Part shown: positions 1-11,304 of the stretch, in pieces
Numbering within the stretch: position 1 is the first letter of the stretch
How the letters are laid out: each line of letters opens with the position of its first letter
Source: Histoplasma ohiense
Lineage: Eukaryota > Ascomycota > Eurotiomycetes > Onygenales > Ajellomycetaceae
Assembly (NCBI GenBank): GCA_017607445.1
Contig: JAEVHH010000002.1
Coordinates: forward strand, 7,842,001-7,906,000
Direction: 5' to 3'
DNA length: 64,000 nt
Notes under the pieces: generated by a model
Databases searched by the model: none
What the model was told of the DNA's origin: nothing
What the model saw: only the letters and a program-made list of their open reading frames with translations
Translations under genes and position numbers: made by a program

Positions 1-2034
1 CTGCAATCATTCAATTCGGATAAGCATATGATTCTTGAAACAGACACCTCAGGTTATGTAGTAGGTGGGGCACTGATGCAATATGATAACAAAGATGTTC
101 TACAATCCTGTGCCTTCATCTTGAAAAAGATGTCACCTGCTGAATGCAACTACAAGATCTACAACAAGGAGCTCCTAGTGATCATACAATGCCTCAAAGA
201 ATGGAAATCCAAACTCATGAGTGTTGAGAGGTTCAAGATTGTTACCAATCATAAGAATCTAGAGTACTTCACAACCACTCATAAGCTCACTGAGAGGCAT
301 ATGCATTGGTCATTGTTCCTTAGCCATTTTTCATTCACAATTTGTTATCAATCTGGAGTAGAGAACACTCTTGTGGATGCTCTGTCCCACTGAGAACAAG
401 ATATGTCATCTGATGACTTGAATGACAGATGGAAACACTGAGAGCATCAGTTAATCAACTCTGCAATCATAGAAAGTTCTACACAATCAGATGAACCCCA
501 CATACATATCAACCAGTCCTGAGCTCAAGAACCCTCACTTGAAGAACAATGAAGACTAGCAGCAGAGGCAGATGAATTCTGGCAACAAGCTGCTGAAGCC
601 ATACAAAGCAAAGCACCTCAATTCCCTGCAGGTGTATACCCAAGAACAGATATCTCAGCATGTTCAATCAACAATGACAACTGCTTACACTTTTGAGATA
701 GGCAATGGATCCTCAATTCAGAACCTCTATGAACACAGATCATGCAAGAAATTCATGACTCATCAATGATCAGACACTCAGAATGCAAAATCATGTACAA
801 CATCATCATCTGAGAATTCTACTGACCAGATATGTTGAAAGACATACACCAGTTCATACACAACTGTGATTGCTGTGGCTCAGTGATGATATGATGTGAA
901 CATCAAAAAGAGATGCTGAAGCCCCTACCTGTCCCCAACTGAACTTGATGTGATATAGCTATTGATTTTGCAGTTTCCTTACCCAAAAGTGAAGGTTCCA
1001 CAAACATTCTAGTCATTGTTGACTGATTCAGCAAGGGTGTAATACTACAGCTCTGTGACAAGATGAATGTTGAAGTAGTTGCAGATGCCTTCATCAGAAG
1101 TCTGTTCTATCATATGCACAGCCTGTCTTCATCCATTGTGTCAGATAGAGACAGTCAATTTGTCAGCGCACTCTGGGCCTGTGTATGCCAATTATTAAGA
1201 ATTGAATGAAAGTTATCAACAGTGTACCACTCAGAGACTGATGAAGCTACTGAGAGAATGATACAAACAGTAAAGAACATCCTCTGTAAGTTCTGCAATT
1301 ATGCACAAGACAACTGAAGCAACCTGCTGCCACATGCTGAGATTGTGATTAACAGTTGAGATTTCACTACAACAGATGTAAGCTCATTCTTCCTTCTATA
1401 TGAATACAACTTAGAGGTCCTGGACTTCCCTGAGACTCTCTGAGAAACCATGTACGCCCGCAGCCCCATACAAGCGGCAGAGAACATCATGAGCAAGCTG
1501 AAGAAAGCTCACAAATGAGCAGAAGCTTCAATGATCAGTGCTCAGCAAGATTACAAGAATCAAGTGAACACCAGAAAGAGTTCTGCAATCTGATACCATA
1601 TAGAAGACAAAGTCTGGCTAGATCTCAAGAACATAAGAACAGACCACCCCTCATGTACACTAGATTACCATCACACCAAGTATACAGTGAAGGAAGTGCT
1701 AGGCATATATGATTATTGACTTGACACTCTGTCTGGCATTCACAACATCTTTCATACAAACCTGCTCCGACCCGTGGCCGAGGATCCATTCCCCTCCCAG
1801 AGAACCTCCAATTGGCAGCCACCCACCATTGTAGGAGAAGATAATGAACTCAAGTGGGAAATCAAAGCAATCCTTGACAATAGAACCAACCACCACCACC
1901 ATGAATACCTTGTCAAATGGGTAGAATATGATTGTCCGACCTGGGAACCTGCATCTGCCTTGGAGGACACCGCCGCCCTCGACACCTATGAGTCCTCACT
2001 CACCCTGGTAGGGGGGGATAATGTGATGAGTTAG
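1..2034 (+). pseudogene. pol: A1 pol remnant: RNase H, integrase, chromodomain
   Basis: One frame runs from base 1 to TAG at 2032-2034, 13 bases inside the LTR. RNase H fills about 28-393, with TDTSGY and NKELL preserved; the usual TDHKNL is TNHKNL, so one catalytic Asp is Asn. Integrase shows CDCC near 870, Asp in IDFA at 964, SDRD at 1144 and Glu in TERM at 1252, which gives the DD35E spacing. The chromodomain lies at about 1855-1990 (WEIKAILDN, EYLVKWVEYD, PTWEPASALED). I count 19 in-frame stops and all are TGA. Several sit where relatives have Arg, which fits CGA decayed to TGA; the one at 550 is TGG in the A2 copy. The gene is dead through point changes, without visible frameshifts. Confidence 0.9.
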
Positions 2035-2555
2035 CATCTGTTAGTAATCAACTTATGCAACCAACTCCCCTTCTGCACCTGCTTGTTTCTGGTCACTGTG
2101 ACCTCACATAACCCTCAATGTTCTTCCACTCTGTGCTCTGTGCTTGTGTAGTTTCTAACAATTCTTTCACATAGCTCTTAATGTTCTTCCACTCTGTGCT
2201 CTGCACTTGTGTAGTCTCTAATGATTCTTCTGTGTAGCTTCTAATGTTCTTCTGCTCTGTGTTCTGCACTTGTGTAGTCTCTAACAATTCTTCTGTGTAG
2301 CTCTCAATGATTCCCCTGCCCCACACTCCACACTTGTGTAGTCTCTAATGATTCTTACACATACTTCTTAATGTTCTTCTGCTCTGCACTCCACTGTGGA
2401 GCAGCTTCTGATATTCTTCCACCCTGAACTTTCCTCTATAAGAACCCTCTTTGTACAACCTTTTCTTCTGATTTCTTTTCTCTTTCTTTCCTTAATCAAT
2501 TCGTAATCTGTAATTAGGATAGTACCAAATCGTTAATCGAAGTACGCCCGTTACA
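2022..2555 (+). repeat. A1 3' LTR (534 bp, family A)
   Basis: Begins TGTGATGAGTTAGCATC directly after the polypurine tract and ends GCCCGTTACA, so it has TG...CA ends. A TATA-like CTATAAG lies near 2435. Other family A LTRs in the window are 533-534 or 597-599 bp; the difference is one 63-bp internal repeat unit. The last 30 bases keep four CpGs, while most of the LTR has none. Confidence 0.95.
2117..2369 (+). repeat. 63-bp tandem repeat inside family A LTR
   Basis: Four units start at 2117, 2180, 2243 and 2306 (spacing 63, 63, 63, then 64 to a partial unit at 2370). Each begins AATGTTCTTC or AATGATTC, passes through CTTGTGTAG and ends near TAGCTCTTA. Because 63 is a multiple of three, the antisense strand reads as a 21-residue repeat containing LETTQVQSTEWKNI. 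LTRs of 597-599 bp (A2, A3) have one more unit. The function is unknown; U3 repeats in LTRs are often enhancer-like, but nothing here proves that. Confidence 0.85.
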
Positions 2556-4153
2556 CAGTGATCTCTTTTGGATTAGCAAACACTCTGAGCATGTTTCAGA
2601 AATACATTAACTGAGCTCTACAAGATCTGCTTGATGAGATTGCCTCAGTGTACATAGATGATATTCTGATCTTCACTGATGAACCACTCATTGAGCACTG
2701 CAAGCATGTACAACAAATGCTTGACTGTCTATGAAAAGCTGGACTGCAAGTGGATATTGACAAATGCAACTTCAAGATCAAGTCTATGATCTATCTAGAA
2801 TTCATCATCAAAGCTGAAAAAGGCATATGCATGGATTCTAAGAAGGTGGAAGCAATTCTCAACTGAGAGACATCAGTCTCAGTAAAAGAGACTAGAAGCT
2901 TTCTAGAATTTGCTAACTTCTATCAAAGATTCATCAAAGACTTCTCTGATATCATACAATCACTGATGAATCTGATCTGGAAAGACACTGTGTTCCAATG
3001 GACTGATGAAGTGGATGCAGCATTCAAAAAGCTGAAGCATATATTCACAAATACTTCAATGCTGCAATCATTCAATTCAGATAAGCATACAATTCTCAAA
3101 ATGGATGCCTCAGATTATGTAGTAGATGGGGCACTAATGCAATATAATAACAAAGATGTTCTACAACTCTGTATCTTCACCTCAAAAAAGATGTCACTCA
3201 CTGAATGCAACTACAAAATCTACAACAAGGAGCTTCTAGCAATCATACAATGCTTCAAAGAATAAAAGTCTGAACTTATGAGTGTTGAGAAGTTTGAGAT
3301 TGTTACTGATCATAAGAACTTAGAATACTTCACAATCACTTATAAGCTCACTGAAAGGCATATATGTTGGTCATTGTTTCTTAGCTATTTTTCATTCACA
3401 ATTTGTTATTGATCTGGAGTAGAGAACACTCTTGCAGATGCTCTGTTTCATCAAGAACAAGATATACTATCTGATGATCTAGATGACAGATGGAAACACT
3501 GAGAGCATTGATTAATCAACCCCACAATCATAGAAAGTTCTACATAATCAGATGAACCCCACATACATATCAATCAGTTCTAAGCTCAAGAACCCTCACT
3601 CAAAGAACAGTGGAGACTAGCAGCAGAAGCAGATGAATTCTGACAGCAAGCTGTCAAAGTCATACAAAGTAAAACATCTCAATTCTCTGCAGATGTATAC
3701 TCAAGAACAGATATCTCAGCATGTTCAATTGATGATGACAACTGCTTACACTTTCAAGATAGATGATGAGTCTCTGATTCAGAATCTCTACAAACATGAA
3801 TCATGTAAGAAATTCATGACTCACCAATGATCAGACACTCAGAATATGAAATCATGTACAACATCATTGCTCAAGAATTCTACTGACTAGATATATTGAA
3901 AGACATACATCAGTTTGTACACAACTATGATCACTGCAGCTCAGTGACAGCATGATGTGAACACTGAAAAGAGATGCTGAAGTCTCTATCTGTTCTCAAC
4001 TGAATTTGATGCAATATAGCTATTGATTTTGCAGTTTTCTTACTCAAAAGCAGAGGTTCTACAAACATTCTAGTCATTGTTGACTGACTCAGCAAGAGCA
4101 TAATACTACAGCTCTGTGACAAGATGAATGCCAAAGTAGTTGCAGATGCCTTC
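2556..4153 (+). pseudogene. pol: A2 pol remnant: RT, RNase H, start of integrase
   Basis: Starts in the RT palm with a LANTLSMFQKYIN-like stretch. The catalytic YIDD box is intact near 2650, followed by LEFANFYQRFI (about 2905-2935), the usual Ty3 thumb region. RNase H follows at about 3050-3450 and the first third of integrase to 4153, where B1 interrupts. Many stops are present, mostly TGA. Compared with A1 it has complementary CpG changes: TG in one copy and CA in the other at the same sites, so the common ancestor had CG. Confidence 0.88.
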
Positions 4154-4535
4154 TGTAAGAAACCCGCACTAAGTTACCAGTGCTAGGCCGAAATTGGCGA
4201 TTGCTCTAAAGATATGACATCGCCGAACATAGCACCACCAACGTCATATCAGGTTTGAAATCAAGGCATTATCTTGCCACTTGCATCATACTGTGTCATC
4301 TACATCATAGCAAGTTTGATCTGTTTACAATACTGTGTATATAGATAGCAGCTGGCTCAATCTTCTAGGGGCCAGCAGATCATTCTGTTTTAATTTGACC
4401 TCTATATTCTATGATATCAATATTAATCCAAATCCCCTCTGATATATTACCATATTATCTTCTACAACTTAATCCTTGCAGAGTCTTAAGGACTTCTTGT
4501 GATATAAGCAGCTGATTCTCATACCACTGCTTACA
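4154..4535 (+). repeat. B1 5' LTR (382 bp)
   Basis: Begins TGTAAGAAACCCGCAC and ends CACTGCTTACA. A TATA-like TGTATATAGATAG lies near 4335. The internal region begins GTTTGATCCACTC, the place where the primer-binding site is expected; I could not match it to a tRNA by eye. It keeps more CpG than the 3' LTR in its first 100 bases. Confidence 0.95.
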
Positions 4536-4587
4536 GTTTGATCCACTCAATCCCTTACCTCTTCAAGAATTGAGTATTCTAATCATC

Positions 4588-7500
4588 ATGTCTGAGGTCA
4601 ATCCACTCTTGAATACTTCTCAATCAGTGGTTGTTGAGCTAGCAGCACCTGCAATATCTGCCTCAACTAATCAGTGGGAAATTCGGCTCACTGATCCACC
4701 TGTCTATTATGGCAGCAATCTACATGAATACCATATATTCATAAGAGCTCTCGAACGCATATATAAGTTGAACCCAACTCAATATGATACCGATGAAGTC
4801 AAGATTGTTTATGCTTTGGGATGGTTACAGAAAACAATTGAAACTACTTGAGCTACTAAAGAGAGAGAGCTTGAAAGATTAAATCAATCTTTCTCATGGA
4901 AGAACTTTAAGGAATTCCTGCACAATGACCTGGAGGATGTCTGCAACTGCGGCTTTACGGCAGTGATTTGCTTTGAAGAATTAAAGCAACCACTGGACCA
5001 ACCAGTTCAACAATTTGTCTCCAGATTTAATGAGATTTGTGATGGTCTAGCAATCAATATAGAAGAACTATTTGCTCAATTATTCTTTGCTAAATTACCA
5101 TCAGCAATACAAGATCAAATTCAAACTCATCATGATCCTTCTATCAATCAAGCCGAATTGATTGCGCTAGTTGCTTGAATTCAAGCTGTTAATAGAAGTC
5201 ATGCTAGAAGGAGTAACAACAAACAAGAATCCTCTTCACAAAATAGATACCAGAAGAGTGATGACAAATGTGGAATCAAGCAGTTCTCTGATGACTCTTT
5301 TTCAAAGACTCAATGGAATCTAATCTCAGCTGGAAAGCTTATCATAGAGGAATGTCAACACTGCATGAATAATAATCTTTGCCTATTCTGTGGGGAGGCA
5401 GGTCATCTTCTTAAGAATTGTAATAAGAAGAAAAAATGAACTCAAACCACAGACAAACTGAAACCCACACCTGTGATAGCTCATATCACTGAAACTCAGA
5501 ATGATGAGAAGTGACTAGATGGTAGATTCTGCATGTACATCACTATTCAACTAGACACTTCTAATGGTTCTGAGCTGATTCAATGCCTAGTTGATTCTGG
5601 AGCAGATTTCAATTATATCTCTCATACTTATGCTACTTCTAAAGGATGGAAATGGATTGGACCACCATCTCAAGTGCAATATCCTGATGGACAACGAGGA
5701 TATTGATATGGCATTGTTAATGCTACCCATAGAGCCACTGATGGGCTAGGTGAAACTTGAGCAAGCAAACTTAGCTTTCATTCTGTTAATCTAGCAGATG
5801 AAGATCTTTATCTAGGTCTTCCATGATTACAAACAGTCAATCCTTTAATTGATTGGAAAGCATTATCATGGTGATATTGAATTGAAGATACTAGGATTGA
5901 AATAACAGAATCAGAAGAATTTATCTGTTCTATGCAAGAAACATCTACAACATCACTCTACTTTTGAAACAGCAATACTGAATCTTCTTTGGAACAACTA
6001 TGTTCTATTAATGAAACTACTTTATCTCAAAACCTACAAGATCTCTTAACTGAATTTAAAGATATCTTTTCTGCTGAAGCAGCAGCCAAGTTGGATGAGA
6101 ACCCCATCATATCACATCATATTTGATTGCAAGATGGAAAGGAACCCTCTTATAGATCTTTATACAACCTCTTGATAGCAGAACTAGATGTCTTATGCAA
6201 ATATCTAGAAGAAATGCTGTCACAGCAGTGGATTCATTCTACAAAGAGCCCTGCTGCTGCATCTATTGTATTTGCAAAGAAAAAGAATGGAACTCTACAC
6301 CTTTGTGTAGATTATTGAGGCCTTAACAAGATAACTATAAAGGATTGATATTCAATCCCTCACATTGAAGAAATGTTAGATTGATTACAGAGTGCTATCA
6401 TCTTCTCTAAAATAGATCTCTGAGATGTCTACTACCACATATGAATAGCAGAAGAAGATGAATGGAAAACAGTGTTTTGAACTTGATACAGCAGCTATGA
6501 ATTCTGAGTTATGTCTATGAGGCTCTGTAATGCTTCTGCTACATTCCAATCTTATATCAATGAAGTGCTGAAAGGCCTAGTTGATATCTGTTGCATTGTT
6601 TATCTTGATGACATTCTTATCTATTCCCAAAATACTGAAGACCATACGAAACATCTCTGATTAATCTTTGAATGCTTATGAAAATATTGACTTTATGCTA
6701 AGGAAAGCAAATGCATCTTTTTCACTACTGAGGTTGAATTTCTTGGCTATATTGTATCACCTACTGGTATAGCCATGGATCGCAACCGAGTCGAAACTAT
6801 TCTAAATTGGCCGGAATCTAAAGATGTCCATGATATTCAAGTTTTCATAGAATTTGTGAACTTTTATCACAGATTCATATATGCTTTTTCATGGATAGCT
6901 GCACCTCTTACAGATCTCCTTTGAAATGCTATGGATAAGCAAACTAAGTTCCAACTTAGTGATTCAGTGAGAAAAGCTTTTGTAAATTTGAAAGAAGCAT
7001 TTGCACAAGCTATTCTACTGGTTCATTATGATCCATGGAAGGAAACCCAAGTCGAAATGGATGCAAGCAAGGATGGAATTGCTGGTATTCTATCTCAATG
7101 TCTAGGACCAGTACCAGAAACCTATCAAGAAGCTATGGAAATAGCATCAGAATGAAGCAAAAACATAGATAATTCAGTGTCTACTTGAAGAAAAGAGTGG
7201 AGACTCATTGCATTCTTTTCACAGAAGCTTTCTGGAGCTTCTAGAAACTATGACATCCATGATTTGAAACTTCTGATCATAGTGACATCATTTCATCACT
7301 GGCGACACTATCTGCAAGGCAATCTGTACCCAATTCAGATCATAACCGACCATGATAATCTGAAATACTTTCTTAGTACCAAGAGCTTGAACAATCATCA
7401 AGTGCATTGGGTGGAAGAGCTATCTGCTTATGATTTCTATGTGATCTATTGACCAGGACAGCTAAACCCTGCTGATTCATCTTTGAGATGTCTGAACTAT

Positions 7501-9312
7501 GTTATTTCCCCTGGGGATGTAGACTCAAAGCTGTCAATGCTGCTGGTTCTACAGAAAAAAATCCATCAGGGACTTCATGACTCTGATCAGAACAGCTTAG
7601 TAGATACTGAATCATCTTTGATATGGAGAAGCTCAGATTGTTCTGCAGAGTATTCTTGTTTCTGAGGTTCCTTTGAAACTGGCACTGAAGGTCATGAACT
7701 TCTTGTGCCACATCTAGCAGTAATGAAAGCTGCTGAGAATGAAACAGACCACAAACCACCTACTAATTGGCTTCTAGACTTCATTAAAGAATTACAGAAG
7801 AGGGATGTCTTTACTGTAACTTGAAGCCAAGAAGTTGAGAATAGTGTGGAGTCTGGAACTCTTAGAGAAGTCTCTGATATCTCTGAAGATTCTTTGATCA
7901 TCTGATGAGTAGATGAAGATTGTGAACTTCTACATTGCAATCATGCTATCTACATTCCCTCTAGCAAAGCAATCACTCAGGAGTTATTACAAATACATCA
8001 TGATGACCCCTGGGCAGGTCACTTTGATATTGCCAGAACCTTAGAGCTTCTATGTCGCAAATATTACTGGAATACACTCTGAAAAGACATCGAAATGTAC
8101 ATCAGAGAGTGTGATATCTGCCAGCATGTTAAAACTAAAAGGCATAAATCATACAGGCAACTTGTCAAAATTCCCATGCCTACTAGGCTGTTCAGTTCTC
8201 TTGCTATGGATTTCATTGTTGGATTACCATCAGTAATTCAAAAGGGAATCATCTATGATAGTATTTTGGTCATACTGAACTGCTATACTAAACTAGCTAA
8301 GTACTTCCCTTGCATGACTTCAATTACTGCTCCTGATTTTGCAGAGTTGTTCATAGATACTATTCTAAGTGATTACAGTTTGTCTTTGTCTATCATATCT
8401 GATAGGGATAAGTTGTTTACCAGTCACTACTGGTCAACATTCTGTTATTATTTATGAGTTAAGCGCAATCTGAGTACGGCATTCCACCCTCAAACCGATG
8501 GGCAAACAGAACACCAGAACCAAACATTAGAGAACTATTTATGAGCATACTTGAACTACCATCAGAATAACTGGGTGGATCTACTTCTGCAGGCACAATT
8601 CGCCTACAATTCTGTTTCTCAAGCATCTATTGGTATGTCACTGTTTTGAGCACTACTAGGTTACAATTCTGTTCTGCTGAGAGGGATAATTGATAAAGAA
8701 TCTGAATCTGTAACCTCTATTGATCTTGAGTCCTTAGCTACAGCAAGGGTGAAGAAATTACAAGAGATACAAAGCAACCTCCAAGTCAAAGTTCAAAAAT
8801 CCTTCAAAAAGCAAATGGAATACTATAACAGAAGGCATCAAGAGAAATCCTTTGCCATTGAAGATCAAATTCTTCTATCTTCCATGAATATAACAACTTC
8901 TAGACCTTGCTGCAAGCTTGAAGATAAATGATTTGGACTGTTTACAATTCTGAACATCATTGAATTGCAAGTATATTGACTAGATCTTTCAAGAACCTTT
9001 GGATCTATGCATTCTGTCTTCCATGTTATCTTGTTGGAACTGTATTATCAATGACCAGGTGAAGAACCTAAGAAACCTCCTGGCATCCTACTCAAAGACA
9101 GAATGGAATATTTTGTTGAAGCTATTTTGGATAAATGATTGCACTGTAATAAGGAGCAATATCTTGTCAAGTGGGAAGGATATTCTAATACTGAGAACAC
9201 TTGGGAACCCTCTAATAATCTTTTGAATTCCTGTAACCTTCTTGAAGAATATGAGAAGGTAAATTGAAATCAATCTCTTGTTAAGAAGAAGTGTTTCAGA
9301 ACACAACATTAG
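4588..9312 (+). pseudogene. gag-pol: B1 fused gag-pol polyprotein (chromovirus)
   Basis: A single frame of about 1574 codons from ATG 4588 to TAG TAG at 9310. Order: gag; CCHC knuckle C265-x2-C-x4-H-x4-C; protease LVDSGAD at about residue 334; RT with YLDDIL (D674, D675 intact); RNase H (D825 kept, but HDKELL reads HDLKLL, so Glu is Lys); integrase with CDIC and the triad D1208, D1272, E1308, an exact DD35E spacing; chromodomain at about 1506-1558 (YFVEAILDK, YLVKWEGY, TWEPSNN). There is no frameshift. It has 39 internal stops, all TGA, at positions that are Arg in relatives (for example LxDVYYHIxI and VFxTxY in RT). Trp remains TGG. This fits CGA to TGA decay at CpG. One frame for gag and pol resembles Tf1/sushi-type elements. 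Confidence 0.95.
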
Positions 9313-9662
9313 TAGTTCTTCTATTTTTTTCTATAAAGGTTTTGGAGTTTCTACTTATCTATACTTCTGCTTCAAACTATGAAAGATTCTTGAAGCTTAG
9401 TGGCACTCTTCTCCTTTTTATCCTACAAGGTTTTAGGAGTTTAATGAGGCTACATTACAATTTCGAACCCTGATTGGAAGGAAAAAGCAAAGAACCAAGA
9501 TATTATTCTGAGCATTATGCCCTTGATGAAAAAACTATTTAAAAAAAAAAAAAAAAAAAACACCCAAAAGAACCCCCCAGAACACCACTTATAATTTATT
9601 CTTCTTTCATGATACCAAATTCCCTTTCAATTTTCCCGATCCTTCCTACCAACTACAATCTG
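9313..9662. other. B1 spacer between convergent genes, with A20 tract
   Basis: 350 bp between the stop of gag-pol (+) and the stop of the antisense gene (-). It holds a run of 20 A at 9541-9560 but no convincing coding frame. Transcripts from both strands would end near here. The A run could be an old poly(A) join or a slippage tract; nothing decides between them. Confidence 0.6.
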
Positions 9663-10457
9663 TTAGCGATTATCTAGTGAAATTCCTTTGGTTATATGTA
9701 CTGTATAAAATGTCGTCTCCAAGCATTTGATATTTTGGGCCATCTCCCCCATCTGTGTAACCATTTTTTCCATTTTTTCGTTCATTTCCTTCTGAGCGTC
9801 CTCAATACGCTGCAGAACCACAAGAACTTCGGAGGAGGGGGCTGGGTTCAATGCAACCACAGAAGCAAGGGAAGCAGGGGGGGCAGCAGAAGTCAGTGCA
9901 GCAACAGATTTCTCCTTGATAGAGATTCTGCCAGCAGCAACATGGGCCTTTCGGTGCTGTGAAGCACTAGGAATGTCTCTGTCAACCTTATTTCACTTGA
10001 ACAGATAATATGCATTGAGCTTCTTTATGAATTGCTTCTGCATAGCCAGCAATTCAGTGTACTTTTCTGGACCTTCTTGGAATAACACCTCTAGAGCCAT
10101 TGCTTGCTCTTTGAAACGCGAGGGGACCTATTCCAGTGTTAATCTGATTGTTAAAAACCTTCAATATCATTTCAATAAACTTATGGGATCACAATGAGAT
10201 TGATTCATATGGCATCTTTTACAGTTCTTAAATGCCACTTCCTGGACACAAAGAGGAACATCTCCTATCAATTTAAGACAGTGGACACAACTCCCTGGCT
10301 CCAGGCTGTGAGTGTACTGCTCCTCCTCTGTTTGCTCTTTGATTTCTTCATCCATGGTCATATCCTCTGTGAGAATTTTTTCCATCACAGAACCTGCTGT
10401 GATGTTCTCCCCAGTGATGAGACTCTGACTTGACTGATTGACTGGAGTGAACAACAT
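9663..10457 (-). pseudogene. B1 antisense accessory gene with six-Cys motif
   Basis: On the strand opposite to gag-pol, one frame runs from ATG 10457 to TAA 9663, about 264 codons, broken by three TGA and one TAG, the same decay as in gag-pol. After an acidic region (residues 30-47), residues 57-89 form C57-x2-C60-x9-C70-x8-C79-x2-C82-x6-C89, close to the Zn2Cys6 cluster but with a longer first loop. The C-terminal part is charged and Ala/Pro-rich, then has a helical stretch (RIEDAQKEMNEKMEKM) with coiled-coil character. There is no sign of an intron. Position (between integrase and 3' LTR) and motif match antisense genes of families C and D in this window. Function is unknown; zinc binding is inferred from spacing only. 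It is not a shadow of pol, because pol ends 350 bp away. Confidence 0.75.
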
Positions 10458-10917
10458 AATATCTGATTCTATTCAAAGCAAGTTAGCAACCCCTTACTGA
10501 AAATAGAGACAAAGCAACACAATACTTACTGGCTGGGGATTTCTCTGGAAAATATTGTTAAAAAACTACTTTTACTGTTAATGAATGTTTCTATATCAAT
10601 AACCCATTGATCCTCTAGTGATTACTTACATTCTTTCTTCGAAATATCAATGGCAGGGGTGGGGGAAGGAATCTCTCAATAGCTTACCAGGGCCAGGATT
10701 TGCTCAGAGGTTCTAGTCCTCTATATTCTTTGTGAAATCACATGTTCTATGATTCTATTTACTTCTGTGTTGTCAGTTATGATTCTATTTACTTCTATGA
10801 GTTTTGTGTTATCAGTGAAACAACAAAGGTTCACTGTCACTTGTTACTGTGAATTACCTATGATTACCCTACAATTTTTTGGCCCGCTGGGACAGCGGCC
10901 CTTTCAGAGGGGGCAGT
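10458..10917. other. B1 region between antisense gene and 3' LTR
   Basis: 460 bp with no coding frame that I trust. It would be the 5' flank of the antisense gene, so its promoter should lie here or in the LTR. A 19-bp direct repeat (TATGATTCTATTTACTTCT) begins at 10748 and again at 10778. The last bases, AGAGGGGGCAGT, are the polypurine tract for plus-strand priming. Confidence 0.6.
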
Positions 10918-11299
10918 TGTAAGAAACCCACACTAAGTTATCAGTGCTAGGCTGAAATTGGTGATTGCCCTAAAGATATGACATCACTGAACATAGCATC
11001 ACCAACATCATATCAGGTTTGAAATCAAGGCATTATCTTGCCACTTGCATCATACTGCATCATCTACATCATAGCAAGTTTGATCTGTTTATGATACTGT
11101 GTATATAGATAGCAGCTGGCCCAATCTTCTAGAGGTCAGTGGATCATTCTGTTTTAATTTGACCTCTATGTTCTACAATATCAATATTAATCCGAATCTC
11201 CTCTGATATATTACCATATTATCTTCTACAACTTAATCCTTGCAGAGTCTTAAGGACTTCTTGTGATATAAGCAGCTGATCCTCATACCGCTGCTTACA
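10918..11299 (+). repeat. B1 3' LTR (382 bp)
   Basis: Begins TGTAAGAAACCCACAC and ends CGCTGCTTACA, the same length as the 5' LTR. About 25 transition differences from the 5' copy are spread along it. At four sites one LTR has TG and the other CA, so both decayed from CG independently after insertion. Confidence 0.95.
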
Positions 11300-11304
11300 C
11301 CTTC

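Larger units (their letters stand above)
1..2555 (+). mobile_element. Ty3 chromovirus A1, 3' part (family A)
   Basis: The 3' third of a Ty3-type LTR retrotransposon, cut by the left edge of the window. It carries RNase H, integrase, chromodomain, a polypurine tract (seven G then ATAA at 2011-2021) and the 3' LTR. It lies inside the reverse transcriptase gene of another family A copy (A2): A2 coding sequence resumes at 2556 and the expected 5-bp duplication would be CAGTG (2556-2560), whose partner is outside the window. A1 keeps more CpG than the copies around it, for example at 1454-1465 and 1767-1786, in agreement with being a later insertion. Confidence 0.93.
4154..11299 (+). mobile_element. 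Complete Ty3 chromovirus B1 (family B)
   Basis: A full-length 7146-bp element with two 382-bp LTRs (4154-4535 and 10918-11299) and the target-site duplication CCTTC at 4149-4153 and 11300-11304, inside the A2 integrase. Internal order: fused gag-pol (4588-9312), a spacer with an A20 tract, an antisense gene (10457 down to 9663), a spacer, then a polypurine tract (AGAGGGGGCAGT) and the 3' LTR. The two LTRs differ at about 25 positions, all C/T or G/A; 12 CpG sites account for 16 of them. No indel separates them. Confidence 0.96.

Noticed and set aside
2117..2369. CRISPR-like array
   Set aside because: Units are contiguous without spacers, lie inside an LTR and recur in every family A copy.
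4588..9312. TGA as a reassigned or recoded codon in B1
   Set aside because: Trp is TGG throughout, the LINE frames avoid TGA, the TGAs compared fall at Arg positions, and the LTR pair shows CpG decay directly. Mutation explains it without a new code.
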